Assembly (NCBI GenBank): GCA_005883675.1
Contig: VBCM01000082.1
Coordinates: 27,056-74,114, forward strand
Length of the DNA stretch: 47,059 nucleotides
From: Betaproteobacteria bacterium
GTDB lineage: Bacteria > Pseudomonadota > Gammaproteobacteria > Burkholderiales > SG8-39
Direction of reading: 5' to 3'
Made by a program: the position numbers and the translations under genes
Shown: positions 10,044-18,901 of the stretch, in pieces
Numbering within the stretch: the first letter of the stretch is position 1
Layout: each line of letters starts with the position of its first letter
The notes under the pieces: generated by a model
The model's database searches: none
Told to the model about the DNA's origin: nothing
The model's input: the letters and a program-made list of their open reading frames with translations, nothing else

Positions 10044-10439
10044 CTACGGCCGCGTCGTCACGCGCGCCCTGTCGCCAAGCGGCGACGGCTGCGAGTGGTC
10101 CTCTTTCCTTATCTTGGCGAGAAAGTACTGCGCCATCGCCACGGGCGAGCCGAACTGCGCCTTGATGAACCACGTGAGTCCGGCCATCGCCAGGCTCGCG
10201 ATCACGCCGCCTTTCGCCTTCTCCTTGGTCTCGCGCGAAACGCTCGGGCCGTGCTGGTGCTTGCGGCGCACGCCGCCCACGGCGAGAAAGCCGAGCGCGG
10301 CGGCGCCCGCCAGCACCCAAGGCGAGCCCAGCGTTCGCAGCGCCTGCCGGCCCGCGCTGCGCGCCGCCGCCTCGACGCGATGGCGCCGCTCGGCGATGCG
10401 CTTCTCGACTTCGTAGATTTCCTGGTCGGGCGGGATCAT
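10044..10439 (-). CDS. YqjK-like membrane-associated protein
   Basis: 131 residues. It begins with a charged region (PDQEIYEVEKRIAERRHRVE) and has a hydrophobic segment WVLAGAAALGFLAV near residues 40-55 and a second weaker one (ASLAMAGLTWFI). Position after DUF883-like and holin-like genes parallels the yqjD-yqjE-yqjK order of enterobacteria. The family is poorly characterised; an inner-membrane accessory role is likely. It starts 10 bases after the stop of the holin-like gene and closes the operon. Confidence 0.6.
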   Translation of the reverse strand: MIPPDQEIYEVEKRIAERRHRVEAAARSAGRQALRTLGSPWVLAGAAALGFLAVGGVRRKHQHGPSVSRETKEKAKGGVIASLAMAGLTWFIKAQFGSPVAMAQYFLAKIRKEDHSQPSPLGDRARVTTRP

Positions 10440-10448
10440 GCGGCGCCT

Positions 10449-10844
10449 TCATTGAGGAGGTTCGGGGTCGCGGCCGCGCATCTGCCTCAAGAGCGCCGTG
10501 AACGGCAGCTCTTTCGCGAGCTTGAGGGTGAACCAGGCGAGCACCGCGGCGGCGACGATGTTCAGAACCGCCGCGATCGCGAGCGCGATCGGCCACGAGG
10601 CGCCATGGCCCCAGGCGAAGACGATCGCCGCGGCGACGAGGCCCATCCATGAGGTGACGATGAGCACCGCCGCTACCAGCACGCAGCCGAGGATCCAGGC
10701 GAGGCGGATCGCAGCGCGACGCGCATCGAGGACCGTGAGCTCGGCGTAGTCGGCAACGAGCTGGCGCGCCTCGCCGATGAGGCGCGCGACGACCTGGCCG
10801 AGGCTCGGCGCCTGGCGCCGGGCCGTCGGCTCCATGGTGGCCAT
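10449..10844 (-). CDS. Phage-holin-family membrane protein (YqjE-like)
   Basis: 131 residues with two close hydrophobic segments, AWILGCVLVAAVLIVTSWMG and IALAIAAVLNIVAAAVLAWF, after a soluble N-terminus containing LGQVVARLIGEARQLV. This is the layout of the holin-X / YqjE family, which despite its name occurs in host stress operons rather than phage lysis modules. It starts one base after the DUF883-like stop (10846), so the genes are surely co-transcribed. Probably an inner-membrane stress protein. Confidence 0.75.
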   Translation of the reverse strand: MATMEPTARRQAPSLGQVVARLIGEARQLVADYAELTVLDARRAAIRLAWILGCVLVAAVLIVTSWMGLVAAAIVFAWGHGASWPIALAIAAVLNIVAAAVLAWFTLKLAKELPFTALLRQMRGRDPEPPQ

Positions 10845-10845
10845 C

Positions 10846-11109
10846 CTAGTCGCGGCTGGTGATGAGATGCAGCAGGTAACCGGCCGCGAGCGCGATGCCG
10901 AGCGCCTGGAACGGCTTCTCGCGCACGTAGTCGCGCGCGGTCTCCATCCAGTCCTGCGGCATCGCCATCCACTCCTCGCCCTTGGCGCTCATGCGTTCGG
11001 CGTAGTCGCTCGCCACCGAGGCCGCCTTGTCGACCGCCTCGTGCGCCGACTGGCTCATGCGTTCGATGCGGTCTTCACTCTGCTCGCGCTGCGTGCTCTT
11101 GGTTGCCAT
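10846..11109 (-). CDS. DUF883 / YqjD-ElaB-like membrane-anchored protein
   Basis: 87 residues. A long amphipathic, heptad-like N-terminal region (SEDRIERMSQSAHEAVDKAA) precedes a C-terminal hydrophobic anchor in REKPFQALGIALAAGYLLHL. The VREKPFQALGIA segment is typical of YqjD/ElaB proteins, tail-anchored inner-membrane proteins that bind ribosomes and rise in stationary phase in E. coli. First gene of a three-gene operon; preceded by a sigma-54-type element (11145-11161) and a GGAGAG ribosome site. Confidence 0.78.
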   Translation of the reverse strand: MATKSTQREQSEDRIERMSQSAHEAVDKAASVASDYAERMSAKGEEWMAMPQDWMETARDYVREKPFQALGIALAAGYLLHLITSRD

Positions 11110-11144
11110 CGCTCTCTCCGCGTAAAGAATTCGGTCTCTGAAAA

Positions 11145-11161
11145 AGCAACGTCTATACCCG
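11145..11161 (-). promoter_or_regulatory. Sigma-54-type promoter candidate for the DUF883/holin/YqjK operon
   Basis: Minus strand CGGGTATAGACGTTGCT, GG and GC correctly spaced, -12 box TTGCT. Predicted start near 11135, giving a leader of about 26 bases with GGAGAG before the ATG at 11109. It overlaps the end of the 55-residue gene upstream. Confidence 0.5.
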
Positions 11162-11316
11162 CCGCCGGCGCGCCGCCTGGCCCGCCGGCACGTCGCTCGG
11201 GGTGCCGCGGCGCTCGCTATCCTTCACGCCGCGCTCGACGTCACGCACCGCTTTCACGATGCGCTTCCTGCGCAGGAACCGGCTCTTCACCGGGACGTAT
11301 TCGGGCTTGTGCGCCT

Positions 11317-11320
<4 letters not shown>
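11153..11320 (-). CDS. Small basic protein coupled to the NtrC-type regulator
   Basis: 55 residues, MKAHKPEYVPVKSRFLRRKR then IVKAVRDVERGVKDSERRGT and an Arg-rich end. Its ATG overlaps the regulator's stop codon as ATGA (11317-11320), so translation is probably coupled to the regulator. I do not recognise a family. Strong basicity could mean DNA or RNA binding. The overlap and lack of a competing frame support it being real. Confidence 0.55.
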
Positions 11321-12708
<1,388 letters not shown>

Positions 12709-12745
12709 GTGATTGTCTCCGGGTGGTAAGAGCCCGATACGGTCC

Positions 12746-12761
12746 GCAAAATGCATACCAA
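12746..12761 (-). promoter_or_regulatory. Sigma-54-type promoter candidate of the NtrC-family regulator
   Basis: Minus strand TTGGTATGCATTTTGC with correct GG-to-GC spacing. Predicted start near 12735, 27 bases before the GTG at 12708. Implies positive autoregulation. Confidence 0.55.
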
Positions 12762-12853
12762 TGGCGTCGCCCACGCCGGCTCAATCACTTAGCGCGGAGC
12801 CGCGCTCGCAAATGTCGCCGCGCGGCGTCAGTGCGTTGTCTTTTTTTCCTATG

Positions 12854-12866
12854 GCACGCCGCGTGC
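12854..12866. promoter_or_regulatory. Palindrome upstream of the regulator promoter (candidate activator site)
   Basis: GCACGC-C-GCGTGC is a perfect 13-base dyad about 95 bases upstream of the candidate sigma-54 promoter of the regulator, a usual distance for an NtrC-type upstream activating site. The plus-strand reading TGGCACGCCGCGTGCA also looks like a sigma-54 promoter, but no coding gene follows on that strand. Confidence 0.35.
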
Positions 12867-12950
12867 AACGCTCCTCGCGTCCGACCGGGCGCTGCTCGCG
12901 CACCCTCCCCCTCCTCCCCACCGCGGGCGCGCCCGGTTCGGCGTTTGCCT

Positions 12951-15449
12951 CTATTTCTTGCCGAGTGCGCGCCACATCGCCGCAGTGATGCTTCGCCGGC
13001 GCGCGTCGTAGTCGGCCCACGGATCTTGTTTCAGCGTCGCCAAGCGGCGCGGCACCGTCTGCACGGTATAGCGCGCGCGCACATCATCCGCCGCGCTGAG
13101 CTCATCCCACGCGAGCGGCGTCGAGACCCCGGCGTTGCGCCGCGCGCGCGCCGAGAACGCCGAGACCGCGCTCGCCGTCTCGGAGTTGCGCAGGTAATCA
13201 ACGAACACCTTGCCCTCGCGGCGCTCCTTCGCCACCTTGGCGGTAAAGAGCGCCGGCTCCGCGCGCACCAGGAACTGCGCGATGAGATGCGAGAACTCCT
13301 TCACCTCGGCCCAAGCGAGCTTCGGCGCGATCGGCACGACGACATGCAGCCCCTTGCCGCCGGTCGTCTTCAGGAAAGAGCCGAGCTTCACGCCTTCGAC
13401 GATCGCGCGCGTCATCTCGGTTGCCCGCACGAGCTTCTCCCAGGGAAGATCTTCGTCGGGATCGAGATCGAGCGTGATGCGATCGGGGTGCTGCACATCG
13501 GGCACGCGCGCGCCCCAGGTGTGTAGCTCCACCGCGCCGTTCTGGATGAGCGTGATCAGCGCGTTGTGCGAATCGATGTAGATGTAGTGGCCCTTGCTCG
13601 AGCGCTCGCGCTTGACGGTCTTCACTTCGCCCGGGCTCGCGCCCATCGCGAGGTGGCGCTGATAGAAGCACTGCTTTTCCACGCCGTCGGGGCAGCGCAC
13701 GAGCGTCAGCGGCCGGCCCGCGAGATGCGCCACGATGAGCTCGGCCACGCCGTCGTAGTAGCGCGCGAGGTCGAGCTTGGTGAAGTTGAACGCCGGATAG
13801 ACGATGCGCGACGGGTGCGTGATCTTGATCCCGTGCACCTCGTTGTCCGCGGGTGCCGGCCCCCGGTCAAGGGGGCGGCGAGCGCCCTCGGCGCGAGCGG
13901 GGGTTGGCTGTTCGGGTGGTTTCTGCGGCCGCTCCTCGCTCACCGACTTGGCGGGAATGTCTTCGCGCAGCCCCATGAACGACGCCTGCCGCAGGATGCC
14001 GTCGTCGGTGCGCTCGGCGTAAGCGACTTCGCAAACCAGCACGGGACGCAGCCACTGGATGCCTTTCTCGCGTGGCGGATCGGCAAGCGGCGGGTCCGGG
14101 CGCTTGAGCTTGGCGAGCTTGCGCGTGATGGTCTCGAGCAGGTGCTCATCGAAGCCGGTGCCGACCTTGCCCGCGTACTTGAGCTTGCCGCCCGGGACGT
14201 CGTGCACGCCGAGGACCAGGGCGCCGAAACCGCTGCGCGAGCCGCCGGGCGCGGTGTAGCCGGCGATGACGAAGTCCTGCCGCTGGCGGCACTTGAGCTT
14301 GATCCAGGTCTTGGTGCGCCCCGGGACGTAGGGCGAATCGGCGAGCTTGCCGATGAGGCCCTCGAGACCGAGCTTGCACGCCTTGTCGAGCACCTCGCGC
14401 GCCTCGCCTTCGAGATGCTCGCTCAGGCGAACGCTGGGGTTCTTCTTCAGCGCCCGGGCAAGGCGCGCTTTGCGCTCTTCGAGCGCGAGCGCCCGCAGAT
14501 CCTCGCCTTCGAGGAACGGCGCGTCGAAGGCGAAGAAGCTGATCTCGGCGTCGCGCCCGGCGTCGAAGGCGTTTTGCAGCGCCTGGAAGCTCGAGCGCCC
14601 GTTTTCGCGCAGCACCACGATCTCGCCATCAAGCCAGGTCTGGTGGAGCTTGAGCGCCTTGAGGCTGCGCGCGAGATGCGGCAGGCGATCGGTCCAGTCC
14701 TTGCCGCTGCGGGTGAAGATGCGTGCATCGCGCTTCGTGAGCCGCGCCAGCATGCGATAGCCGTCGTATTTCACTTCGTAGAGCCAGTGCCCGGTCTTCG
14801 GCGGCTCGCTGACGAGCGTCGCGAGCTGGGGTGTGATGAACGCCGGCAGCTCCAATTCCCCGCCGTACTTCGCGAGGCTGCGTTTCGGCTTGGCCTCGCG
14901 CTTCACGCTCTCGGGGCGCTCGGCGGTGATGTCGTAATCGCGCCACACGTCCTCGTCATTGCGCTTGATGAGAAGCCATGCCGGCCGATCCTCGTTGCCT
15001 CGCGTACGCGTAAGGATCCAGGAGCCGTGAAGCTTCTCGCCGTCGAGGCGAAAATGCAGCCGCCCTTTGCGCAACGCCGCCAGCGGATCGGGATCCTCCG
15101 GCGTCCACACACCCTTGTCCCAAAGGAGCACCTCGCCTGCGCCATACTGCTTCTCCGGGATCACGCCCTCGAACTCGCCATACTCGAGCGGATGGTCTTC
15201 GGTCTGCATGGCGAGACGCTTGTCGGCCGGATCGAGGCTCGGCCCCTTCGGCACCGCCCAGCTCTTCAGCACGCCGGCGAGCTCGAGCCGGAAGTCGTAA
15301 TGCAGCCGCGTCGCGGCGTGGCGCTGGATGTAATAGCGCAGCGCCTTTGCCTTTTTCGGCGCGGCGCGGCGACCCGCCGTTTTCCCTGAGGGTTCAGGCG
15401 TGATCGTGAAATCGCGCATCTCGCGGTAGCGCTCAAGCCTATCGGCCAT
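12951..15449 (-). CDS. ligD: Multifunctional ATP-dependent DNA ligase D
   Basis: 832 residues from ATG 15449 (MADRLERYREMRDFTITPEP). Three domains in the order phosphoesterase (about 20-180; RHAATRLHYDFRLEL, EDHPLEYGEFEGVIP), ligase (about 215-520; nucleotidyl Lys in YEVKYDGYRM, LDGEIVVL, RTKTWIKLKCR) and polymerase/primase (about 550-830; TLDLDPDEDLPWE with catalytic Asp, KTTGGKGLHVVVPI). This is the Pseudomonas-type PE-LIG-POL order. LigD processes and seals double-strand breaks with Ku, whose gene lies at 21287 but is broken in this sequence. The gene appears intact. No Shine-Dalgarno is evident before 15449. Confidence 0.96.
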   Translation of the reverse strand: MADRLERYREMRDFTITPEPSGKTAGRRAAPKKAKALRYYIQRHAATRLHYDFRLELAGVLKSWAVPKGPSLDPADKRLAMQTEDHPLEYGEFEGVIPEKQYGAGEVLLWDKGVWTPEDPDPLAALRKGRLHFRLDGEKLHGSWILTRTRGNEDRPAWLLIKRNDEDVWRDYDITAERPESVKREAKPKRSLAKYGGELELPAFITPQLATLVSEPPKTGHWLYEVKYDGYRMLARLTKRDARIFTRSGKDWTDRLPHLARSLKALKLHQTWLDGEIVVLRENGRSSFQALQNAFDAGRDAEISFFAFDAPFLEGEDLRALALEERKARLARALKKNPSVRLSEHLEGEAREVLDKACKLGLEGLIGKLADSPYVPGRTKTWIKLKCRQRQDFVIAGYTAPGGSRSGFGALVLGVHDVPGGKLKYAGKVGTGFDEHLLETITRKLAKLKRPDPPLADPPREKGIQWLRPVLVCEVAYAERTDDGILRQASFMGLREDIPAKSVSEERPQKPPEQPTPARAEGARRPLDRGPAPADNEVHGIKITHPSRIVYPAFNFTKLDLARYYDGVAELIVAHLAGRPLTLVRCPDGVEKQCFYQRHLAMGASPGEVKTVKRERSSKGHYIYIDSHNALITLIQNGAVELHTWGARVPDVQHPDRITLDLDPDEDLPWEKLVRATEMTRAIVEGVKLGSFLKTTGGKGLHVVVPIAPKLAWAEVKEFSHLIAQFLVRAEPALFTAKVAKERREGKVFVDYLRNSETASAVSAFSARARRNAGVSTPLAWDELSAADDVRARYTVQTVPRRLATLKQDPWADYDARRRSITAAMWRALGKK

Positions 15450-15461
15450 GTCGCGACGGCC

Positions 15462-15478
15462 AGCAAAGCATGCGCCCG
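15462..15478 (-). promoter_or_regulatory. Sigma-54-type element just upstream of ligD (weak placement)
   Basis: Minus strand CGGGCGCATGCTTTGCT has correct spacing and a perfect TTTGCT -12 box, but the predicted start would lie about 3 bases before the ligD ATG, leaving no leader. Either leaderless or coincidental. Confidence 0.3.
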
Positions 15479-15499
15479 CCCGGTAATTGCTACAGGCAA

Positions 15500-15514
15500 C
15501 GCGCAAGTCTTACA
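15500..15514 (+). promoter_or_regulatory. Shared upstream element, rpoN copy (CGCGCAA-N2-CTTACA)
   Basis: CGCGCAAGTCTTACA, 34 bases before the rpoN promoter candidate. A 13/15 identical copy precedes the DUF1328 promoter (19958-19972). The offset from promoter differs by 11 bases between the two, one helical turn, as expected for activator sites. Confidence 0.4.
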
Positions 15515-15548
15515 GCAGATTGGTTTTTTCGCTCACTGCAACCGATGC

Positions 15549-15565
15549 TTGGCATGCTCTGTGCA
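15549..15565 (+). promoter_or_regulatory. Sigma-54-type promoter candidate of rpoN
   Basis: TTGGCATGCTCTGTGCA, GG-to-GC spacing correct, -24 box TTGGCA near consensus. Predicted start near 15576 and ATG at 15595. Suggests the sigma-54 gene transcribes itself. Confidence 0.55.
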
Positions 15566-15594
15566 GTGAATTGCCGGAGAACGAAAGGACAAAC

Positions 15595-16965
15595 ATGGGT
15601 CCGGCAATCGCACTACGCCTGCGGCAACACCTTACCCTCACGCCGCAGGTCCAGCAGGCGCTGAAGCTTCTGCAGATGTCGGCGATGGAATTCGCCCAGG
15701 AGATGGAGCAGGCGCTTGCCGCGAATCCCTTCCTCGAAGAGAACCCTGACGCCCCGGCGCCCACGCCGCGCGACGGCACGACGGTCGACGACGTCATCGT
15801 GCCGCACGAGCCGGCGCCCGGCGCGGCGCTCGAGCGCGACCAGGAGGACTGGGGCGGGCTGAACGACAGCTCGCCGACGCTGCAGCAGCACCTGCGCGAG
15901 CAGCTCATGATTTCGCCGATGGGCAGCCGCGACCGCGCGCTCGCGCAGATGGTGATCGACAGCCTCGATGACGACGGCTACTTCAAGCTCGGCTTCGACG
16001 AGCTCGCGGCGCTCCTGCCGCAGGACGCTGACGTGCGGCCGGAGGATTTCGCGCCGGCGTTGAGGCTGGTGCAGAGCCTCGACCCGGTGGGCGTGGGCGC
16101 GCGCACGCTCGACGAGTGCCTGCTCTTGCAGCTGCAGGCGCTGCCCGAGCAGACGCCGGCGCGCGAGGCGGCGATCAAGATCGTGCGCGGCAACCTGCAG
16201 CTCCTCGCCAACCGCGAGTGGGCGCGACTGCAGCACGCGGTCGGCTGCGACGAGGCGACGCTGCACCGCGCGCGCGCGCTCATCCGCTCGCTCGATCCGC
16301 GCCCGGGGCACCGCTTCGGCGACCAGGAGGCGCGCTACGTGGTGCCGGATGTCATCGTGAAGAAGGTGCGCGACCGCTGGATGGCGATCATCAATCCGGG
16401 GTCGCTGCCGCGGGTGCGCCTGAACCGCGCCTATGCCGAGGCGATCCAGAGCAAGGGCGCCTCCAACCAGTCGCTCGCCCGCCACCTGCAGGAAGCACGG
16501 TGGCTGCTGCGCTCCATCGAGCAGCGCTTCGCCACCATTCAGCGAGTGGCCGACGCGATCGTTGCCCGCCAGCGGGGCTTTTTCGAATACGGCGAGGTGG
16601 CGATGAAGCCGCTCACGCTCAAGCTCATCGCCGGCGAGCTCGGCCTGCATGAATCGACCGTGTGCCGGGTCACCAACAACAAGTACATGGCGACGCCGCG
16701 GGGTCTGTTCGAATTCAAGCACTTCTTCTCGCGCCGGCTGGCCACCGAGAACGGCGGCGCCGCCTCCGCCACCGCGGTGCGCGCGGTGATGAAGGAGCTC
16801 ATCGCCGCCGAAGATCCGCGCGCGCCGCTCTCCGATGCGGAGCTCGCGCGGCTGCTCGCGCAGCAGGGGCTGCGCGTGGCAAGGCGCACGATCACCAAGT
16901 ACCGCGCGCTCATGCGTCTGCCGAGCGTGGATGTCCGGCGCGCCGATTTGAGGAGAACAGCCTGA
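15595..16965 (+). CDS. rpoN: RNA polymerase sigma-54 factor
   Basis: 456 residues from ATG 15595, preceded by GAAAGGAC. Region I is Gln/Leu-rich (LRLRQHLTLTPQVQQALKLL) and ends with NPFLEENPD; the core-binding and -12-recognition region follows (QSLDPVGVGARTLDECLLLQ; LHESTVCRVTNNKYM); the RpoN box ARRTITKYR near the C-terminus contacts the -24 element. All functional landmarks are intact and length matches RpoN (about 477 in E. coli). Usual rpoN neighbours (lptB upstream, hpf, ptsN downstream) are absent, so this may be a second, specialised copy. It appears autoregulated and is followed in a TGATG overlap by a membrane-protein gene. Confidence 0.96.
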   Translation: MGPAIALRLRQHLTLTPQVQQALKLLQMSAMEFAQEMEQALAANPFLEENPDAPAPTPRDGTTVDDVIVPHEPAPGAALERDQEDWGGLNDSSPTLQQHLREQLMISPMGSRDRALAQMVIDSLDDDGYFKLGFDELAALLPQDADVRPEDFAPALRLVQSLDPVGVGARTLDECLLLQLQALPEQTPAREAAIKIVRGNLQLLANREWARLQHAVGCDEATLHRARALIRSLDPRPGHRFGDQEARYVVPDVIVKKVRDRWMAIINPGSLPRVRLNRAYAEAIQSKGASNQSLARHLQEARWLLRSIEQRFATIQRVADAIVARQRGFFEYGEVAMKPLTLKLIAGELGLHESTVCRVTNNKYMATPRGLFEFKHFFSRRLATENGGAASATAVRAVMKELIAAEDPRAPLSDAELARLLAQQGLRVARRTITKYRALMRLPSVDVRRADLRRTA

Positions 16966-17504
16966 TGTCTCGCATCGTTGCCGGCCGCTTCGACCGCAGC
17001 CTCGATGCCGATGCCGCGCTCGAGGAGCTCAAGCGCGAGGGCTTCGCGAGGAGCGAAGTCGACGCCTTCTACGTAGGTCCGCCGGGACAGCATGCGCGCA
17101 CGCCAATCGGCGGCGACGTGTACAGCGACGCCGGCTCGCGCGGCGCCGGCCGCTCGGGCGTAGTCGGCGCGGTGGCCGGCCTCGCCGTCGGGCTGATCGT
17201 CGGTTCCCTCATAGGAGCGCATGCGGTGCTGCTCGCCTGCGGCCTGGGCGCGCTCGCCGGCGCGTTCGCCGGGGTGATGGTGAGCCTGCATGGCGGCCGC
17301 GCGGTCGAAGCGACCGCCGAGCACCCGGTCGAGCCGCGCGGCGGCCGCATGATCGCGGTGTGCGTCGACCGGCCGGGCACCGAGCGGCTCGCGATCGAGG
17401 CGCTGCGCGTCAACAACGCGCGCGACGTCGGCCGCACGGAAGGCGAATGGCGCGACGGCGGCTGGCGGGACTTCGACCCGCGCACGCCGCTCGCCACCGT
17501 CTAG
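16965..17504 (+). CDS. Glycine-zipper membrane protein of unknown function
   Basis: 179 residues; ATG overlaps the rpoN stop (TGATG), with AGGAGA upstream. An N-terminal ferredoxin-like segment (VAGRFDRSLDADAALEELKR, EGFARSEVDAFYVGPPGQH) of the kind found in stress-related membrane proteins is followed by a Gly/Ala-rich hydrophobic hairpin at about 65-108 (VVGAVAGLAVGLIVGSLIGA, GLGALAGAFAGVMVSL), then a second small domain ending in WRDFDPRTP. The N- and C-terminal parts look like sensors or flaps around a membrane hairpin. Co-expressed with rpoN and probably an envelope stress protein. Confidence 0.7.
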   Translation: MSRIVAGRFDRSLDADAALEELKREGFARSEVDAFYVGPPGQHARTPIGGDVYSDAGSRGAGRSGVVGAVAGLAVGLIVGSLIGAHAVLLACGLGALAGAFAGVMVSLHGGRAVEATAEHPVEPRGGRMIAVCVDRPGTERLAIEALRVNNARDVGRTEGEWRDGGWRDFDPRTPLATV

Positions 17505-18109
17505 CCGAGGTTCTTCTCGGCGAACTCCCAGTTGAGGCGCTTCTCGAGCACCGCCTGCACGTAGCGCTCGCGCTGGTTGCGGTAGTCGATGTAGTACGCG
17601 TGCTCCCAGACGTCGAGCGTGAGCAGGCAGCGCACGCCGTGCGCCAGCGGGGTATCGGCATTGGCGGTCGCGACGACCTGGAGTTTGCCGTCCTTGTCGA
17701 CGAGCCACGCCCAGCCGCTGCCGAACTGGCCGTTCGCCGCGGCGGCGAATTTGTCGAGGAAGCTCTCGTAGGTGCCGAAATCGCGCTCGAGGCGCCGCCG
17801 CAGCGCCGCCGAGGGCGGCCGGGCGTCGGGCGCGAGCGAATGCCAGTAGAAATCGTGGTTCCACGCCTGCGCGGCGTTGTTGAAGAGCTTGCCGTGGCTC
17901 GAGCGCACGACATCCTCGAGCGACGAGCCACGCACGTCGCTCGTCGCGAGCAGCTCGTTCATGGTGTCGACGTACTTCTTGTGATGCTTGCCGTGGTGTA
18001 GCCCGAGCGTCTCGGCCGAGATCACCGGCTCGAGCGCGTCCTGCGGATAAGGCAGCGGCGGCAAGTTGAAATGCAGCCGCTGCGCGGCTTTGGCGGTTGC
18101 GGTAGCCAT
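17501..18109 (-). CDS. sodB: Fe/Mn superoxide dismutase
   Basis: 202 residues. Metal ligands are visible in order: His in LGLHHGKHHKKYV, His in AAQAWNHDFYW, and Asp/His in LTLDVWEHAYYIDY. FGSGWAWLV and the YIDYRNQRERYV end are standard. It converts superoxide to peroxide and oxygen. The N-terminus has no export signal, so it is cytoplasmic. An AAGGAGG site lies 8 bases before the ATG. The stop shares CTAG with that of the convergent membrane-protein gene. A sigma-54-like element (18145-18160) precedes it. Confidence 0.95.
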   Translation of the reverse strand: MATATAKAAQRLHFNLPPLPYPQDALEPVISAETLGLHHGKHHKKYVDTMNELLATSDVRGSSLEDVVRSSHGKLFNNAAQAWNHDFYWHSLAPDARPPSAALRRRLERDFGTYESFLDKFAAAANGQFGSGWAWLVDKDGKLQVVATANADTPLAHGVRCLLTLDVWEHAYYIDYRNQRERYVQAVLEKRLNWEFAEKNLG

Positions 18110-18144
18110 GCGGAAACCTCCTTACGTTGGCAAGGATTTCCGCC

Positions 18145-18160
18145 GCAACTTTCGGTCCTA
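18145..18160 (-). promoter_or_regulatory. Weak sigma-54-type promoter candidate of sodB
   Basis: Minus strand TAGGACCGAAAGTTGC; spacing correct, but the -24 box is poor and the -12 box is followed by G. Predicted start near 18134 with a 25-base leader. The TAG is the stop codon of the BON-domain gene. Confidence 0.35.
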
Positions 18161-18481
18161 CGAAGCCTTAAGGCGCAGGTCGTTCTTCAGCGACTTGATG
18201 CCGCTCACCTTCTTCGCCGCGGCGAGCGCGCGACTGGCCGTCTCCTGGTTGTCGACGAAGCCCGAAAGCTCGACCACGCCGCGGTAGGTCTCGACGTTGA
18301 TCGAGGAGGCGGCGCGCGCGCCGACATCGGTGGCGATCGCGGTCTTCACTTTCGCGGTGAGCGCGGCATCATCGCTCACCTCGCCGACGCCGTGCTGCGA
18401 CTGAGCGCCGGGCGAGCCGCAGCCGCCGGCGCCGAGCGCCGCCGCGGTCGCGACGGCGAGGGCTGCGAGCAGGGGTTTCAT
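18158..18481 (-). CDS. BON-domain lipoprotein (OsmY-like)
   Basis: 107 residues from ATG 18481. The N-terminus MKPLLAALAVATAAALGAGG with a following Cys is a lipoprotein signal (lipobox AGGC). One BON domain follows: LTAKVKTAIATDVGARAASS, then NVETYRGVVELSGFVDNQET and AKKVSGIKSLKNDLRLK. BON proteins bind phospholipid and stabilise the envelope under osmotic stress. The start overlaps the stop of the preceding 57-residue gene as ATGA, so it belongs to the csbD operon. Confidence 0.85.
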   Translation of the reverse strand: MKPLLAALAVATAAALGAGGCGSPGAQSQHGVGEVSDDAALTAKVKTAIATDVGARAASSINVETYRGVVELSGFVDNQETASRALAAAKKVSGIKSLKNDLRLKAS

Positions 18482-18651
18482 CGCTTGCTCCGCTTTCCAG
18501 TGGCCGGGCGGCCCGACCCGCTCTGCTTCTGCACGCGCTCGAGCTCCTCCGGCAGGCGCACCGGCTCGTGGTCGCCCGGGGCGAGCGGATCGAATGGCCA
18601 GCGGGCCTTCGCCGGTTTCCCCGGCTCCTTTACTGCTGGCGGTTTTCCCAT
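18478..18651 (-). CDS. Small protein between csbD and the BON-domain gene
   Basis: 57 residues beginning MGKPPAVKEPGKPAKARWPF, then DPLAPGDHEPVRLPEELERV and a Lys/Arg/Ser-rich end. It overlaps the csbD end by 22 bases and the BON start by 4 (ATGA), the packing expected of a translated gene. Family not recognised; Pro- and Lys-rich, probably disordered. Confidence 0.5.
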   Translation of the reverse strand: MGKPPAVKEPGKPAKARWPFDPLAPGDHEPVRLPEELERVQKQSGSGRPATGKRSKR

Positions 18652-18830
18652 TCGCGGACCTGGTTTTCCGCTTCGTCGCGCGCGCAGCCATAGCGCTCCT
18701 GGATCTTGCCAACGAGCTGGTCGCGCTGACCGGCCATACGGTCGAGCTCGTCCTCGGTGAGCTTGCCCCAGCGCTCCCTCAGCGCGCCCTTCATCTGCTT
18801 CCAGTTGCCCGCGATGCGATCCCAGTTCAT
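18630..18830 (-). CDS. CsbD-family stress protein
   Basis: 66 residues. MNWDRIAGNWKQMKGALRER, WGKLTEDELDRMAGQRDQLV and GKIQERYGCARDEAENQVRE match CsbD (E. coli YjbJ) across the full length. CsbD proteins are abundant, small and hydrophilic, induced by stress; molecular role unknown. First gene of the csbD-small-BON operon, with a sigma-54-type element upstream (18871-18887). Confidence 0.9.
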   Translation of the reverse strand: MNWDRIAGNWKQMKGALRERWGKLTEDELDRMAGQRDQLVGKIQERYGCARDEAENQVREWENRQQ

Positions 18831-18861
18831 TCTGCGTCCTCAGGTGGTGGAAAATCGGCGC

Positions 18862-18874
18862 TGCACGCCGTGCA
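18862..18874. promoter_or_regulatory. Perfect palindrome overlapping the csbD promoter
   Basis: TGCACG-C-CGTGCA, 13 bases, lying from the -12 box to the expected start of transcription. Its place suggests a repressor site; it could be coincidental. Confidence 0.35.
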
Positions 18875-18887
18875 AAACGCATGCCGG
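18871..18887 (-). promoter_or_regulatory. Sigma-54-type promoter candidate of the csbD operon
   Basis: Minus strand CCGGCATGCGTTTTGCA with correct spacing and a TTTTGCA -12 box. Predicted start near 18861, 31 bases before the csbD ATG at 18830. Confidence 0.55.
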
Positions 18888-18901
18888 CGATGCCAGCCGG
18901 A

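Noticed and set aside
10449-10844. Phage holin gene as a sign of a prophage
   Set aside because: No other phage genes; the YqjD-YqjE-YqjK-like context explains the holin-family protein as a host stress gene.
13566-15389. Very long open frame on the plus strand opposite ligD
   Set aside because: It is a shadow of the strongly GC3-biased ligD reading frame, has no homology I can see and an implausible composition.
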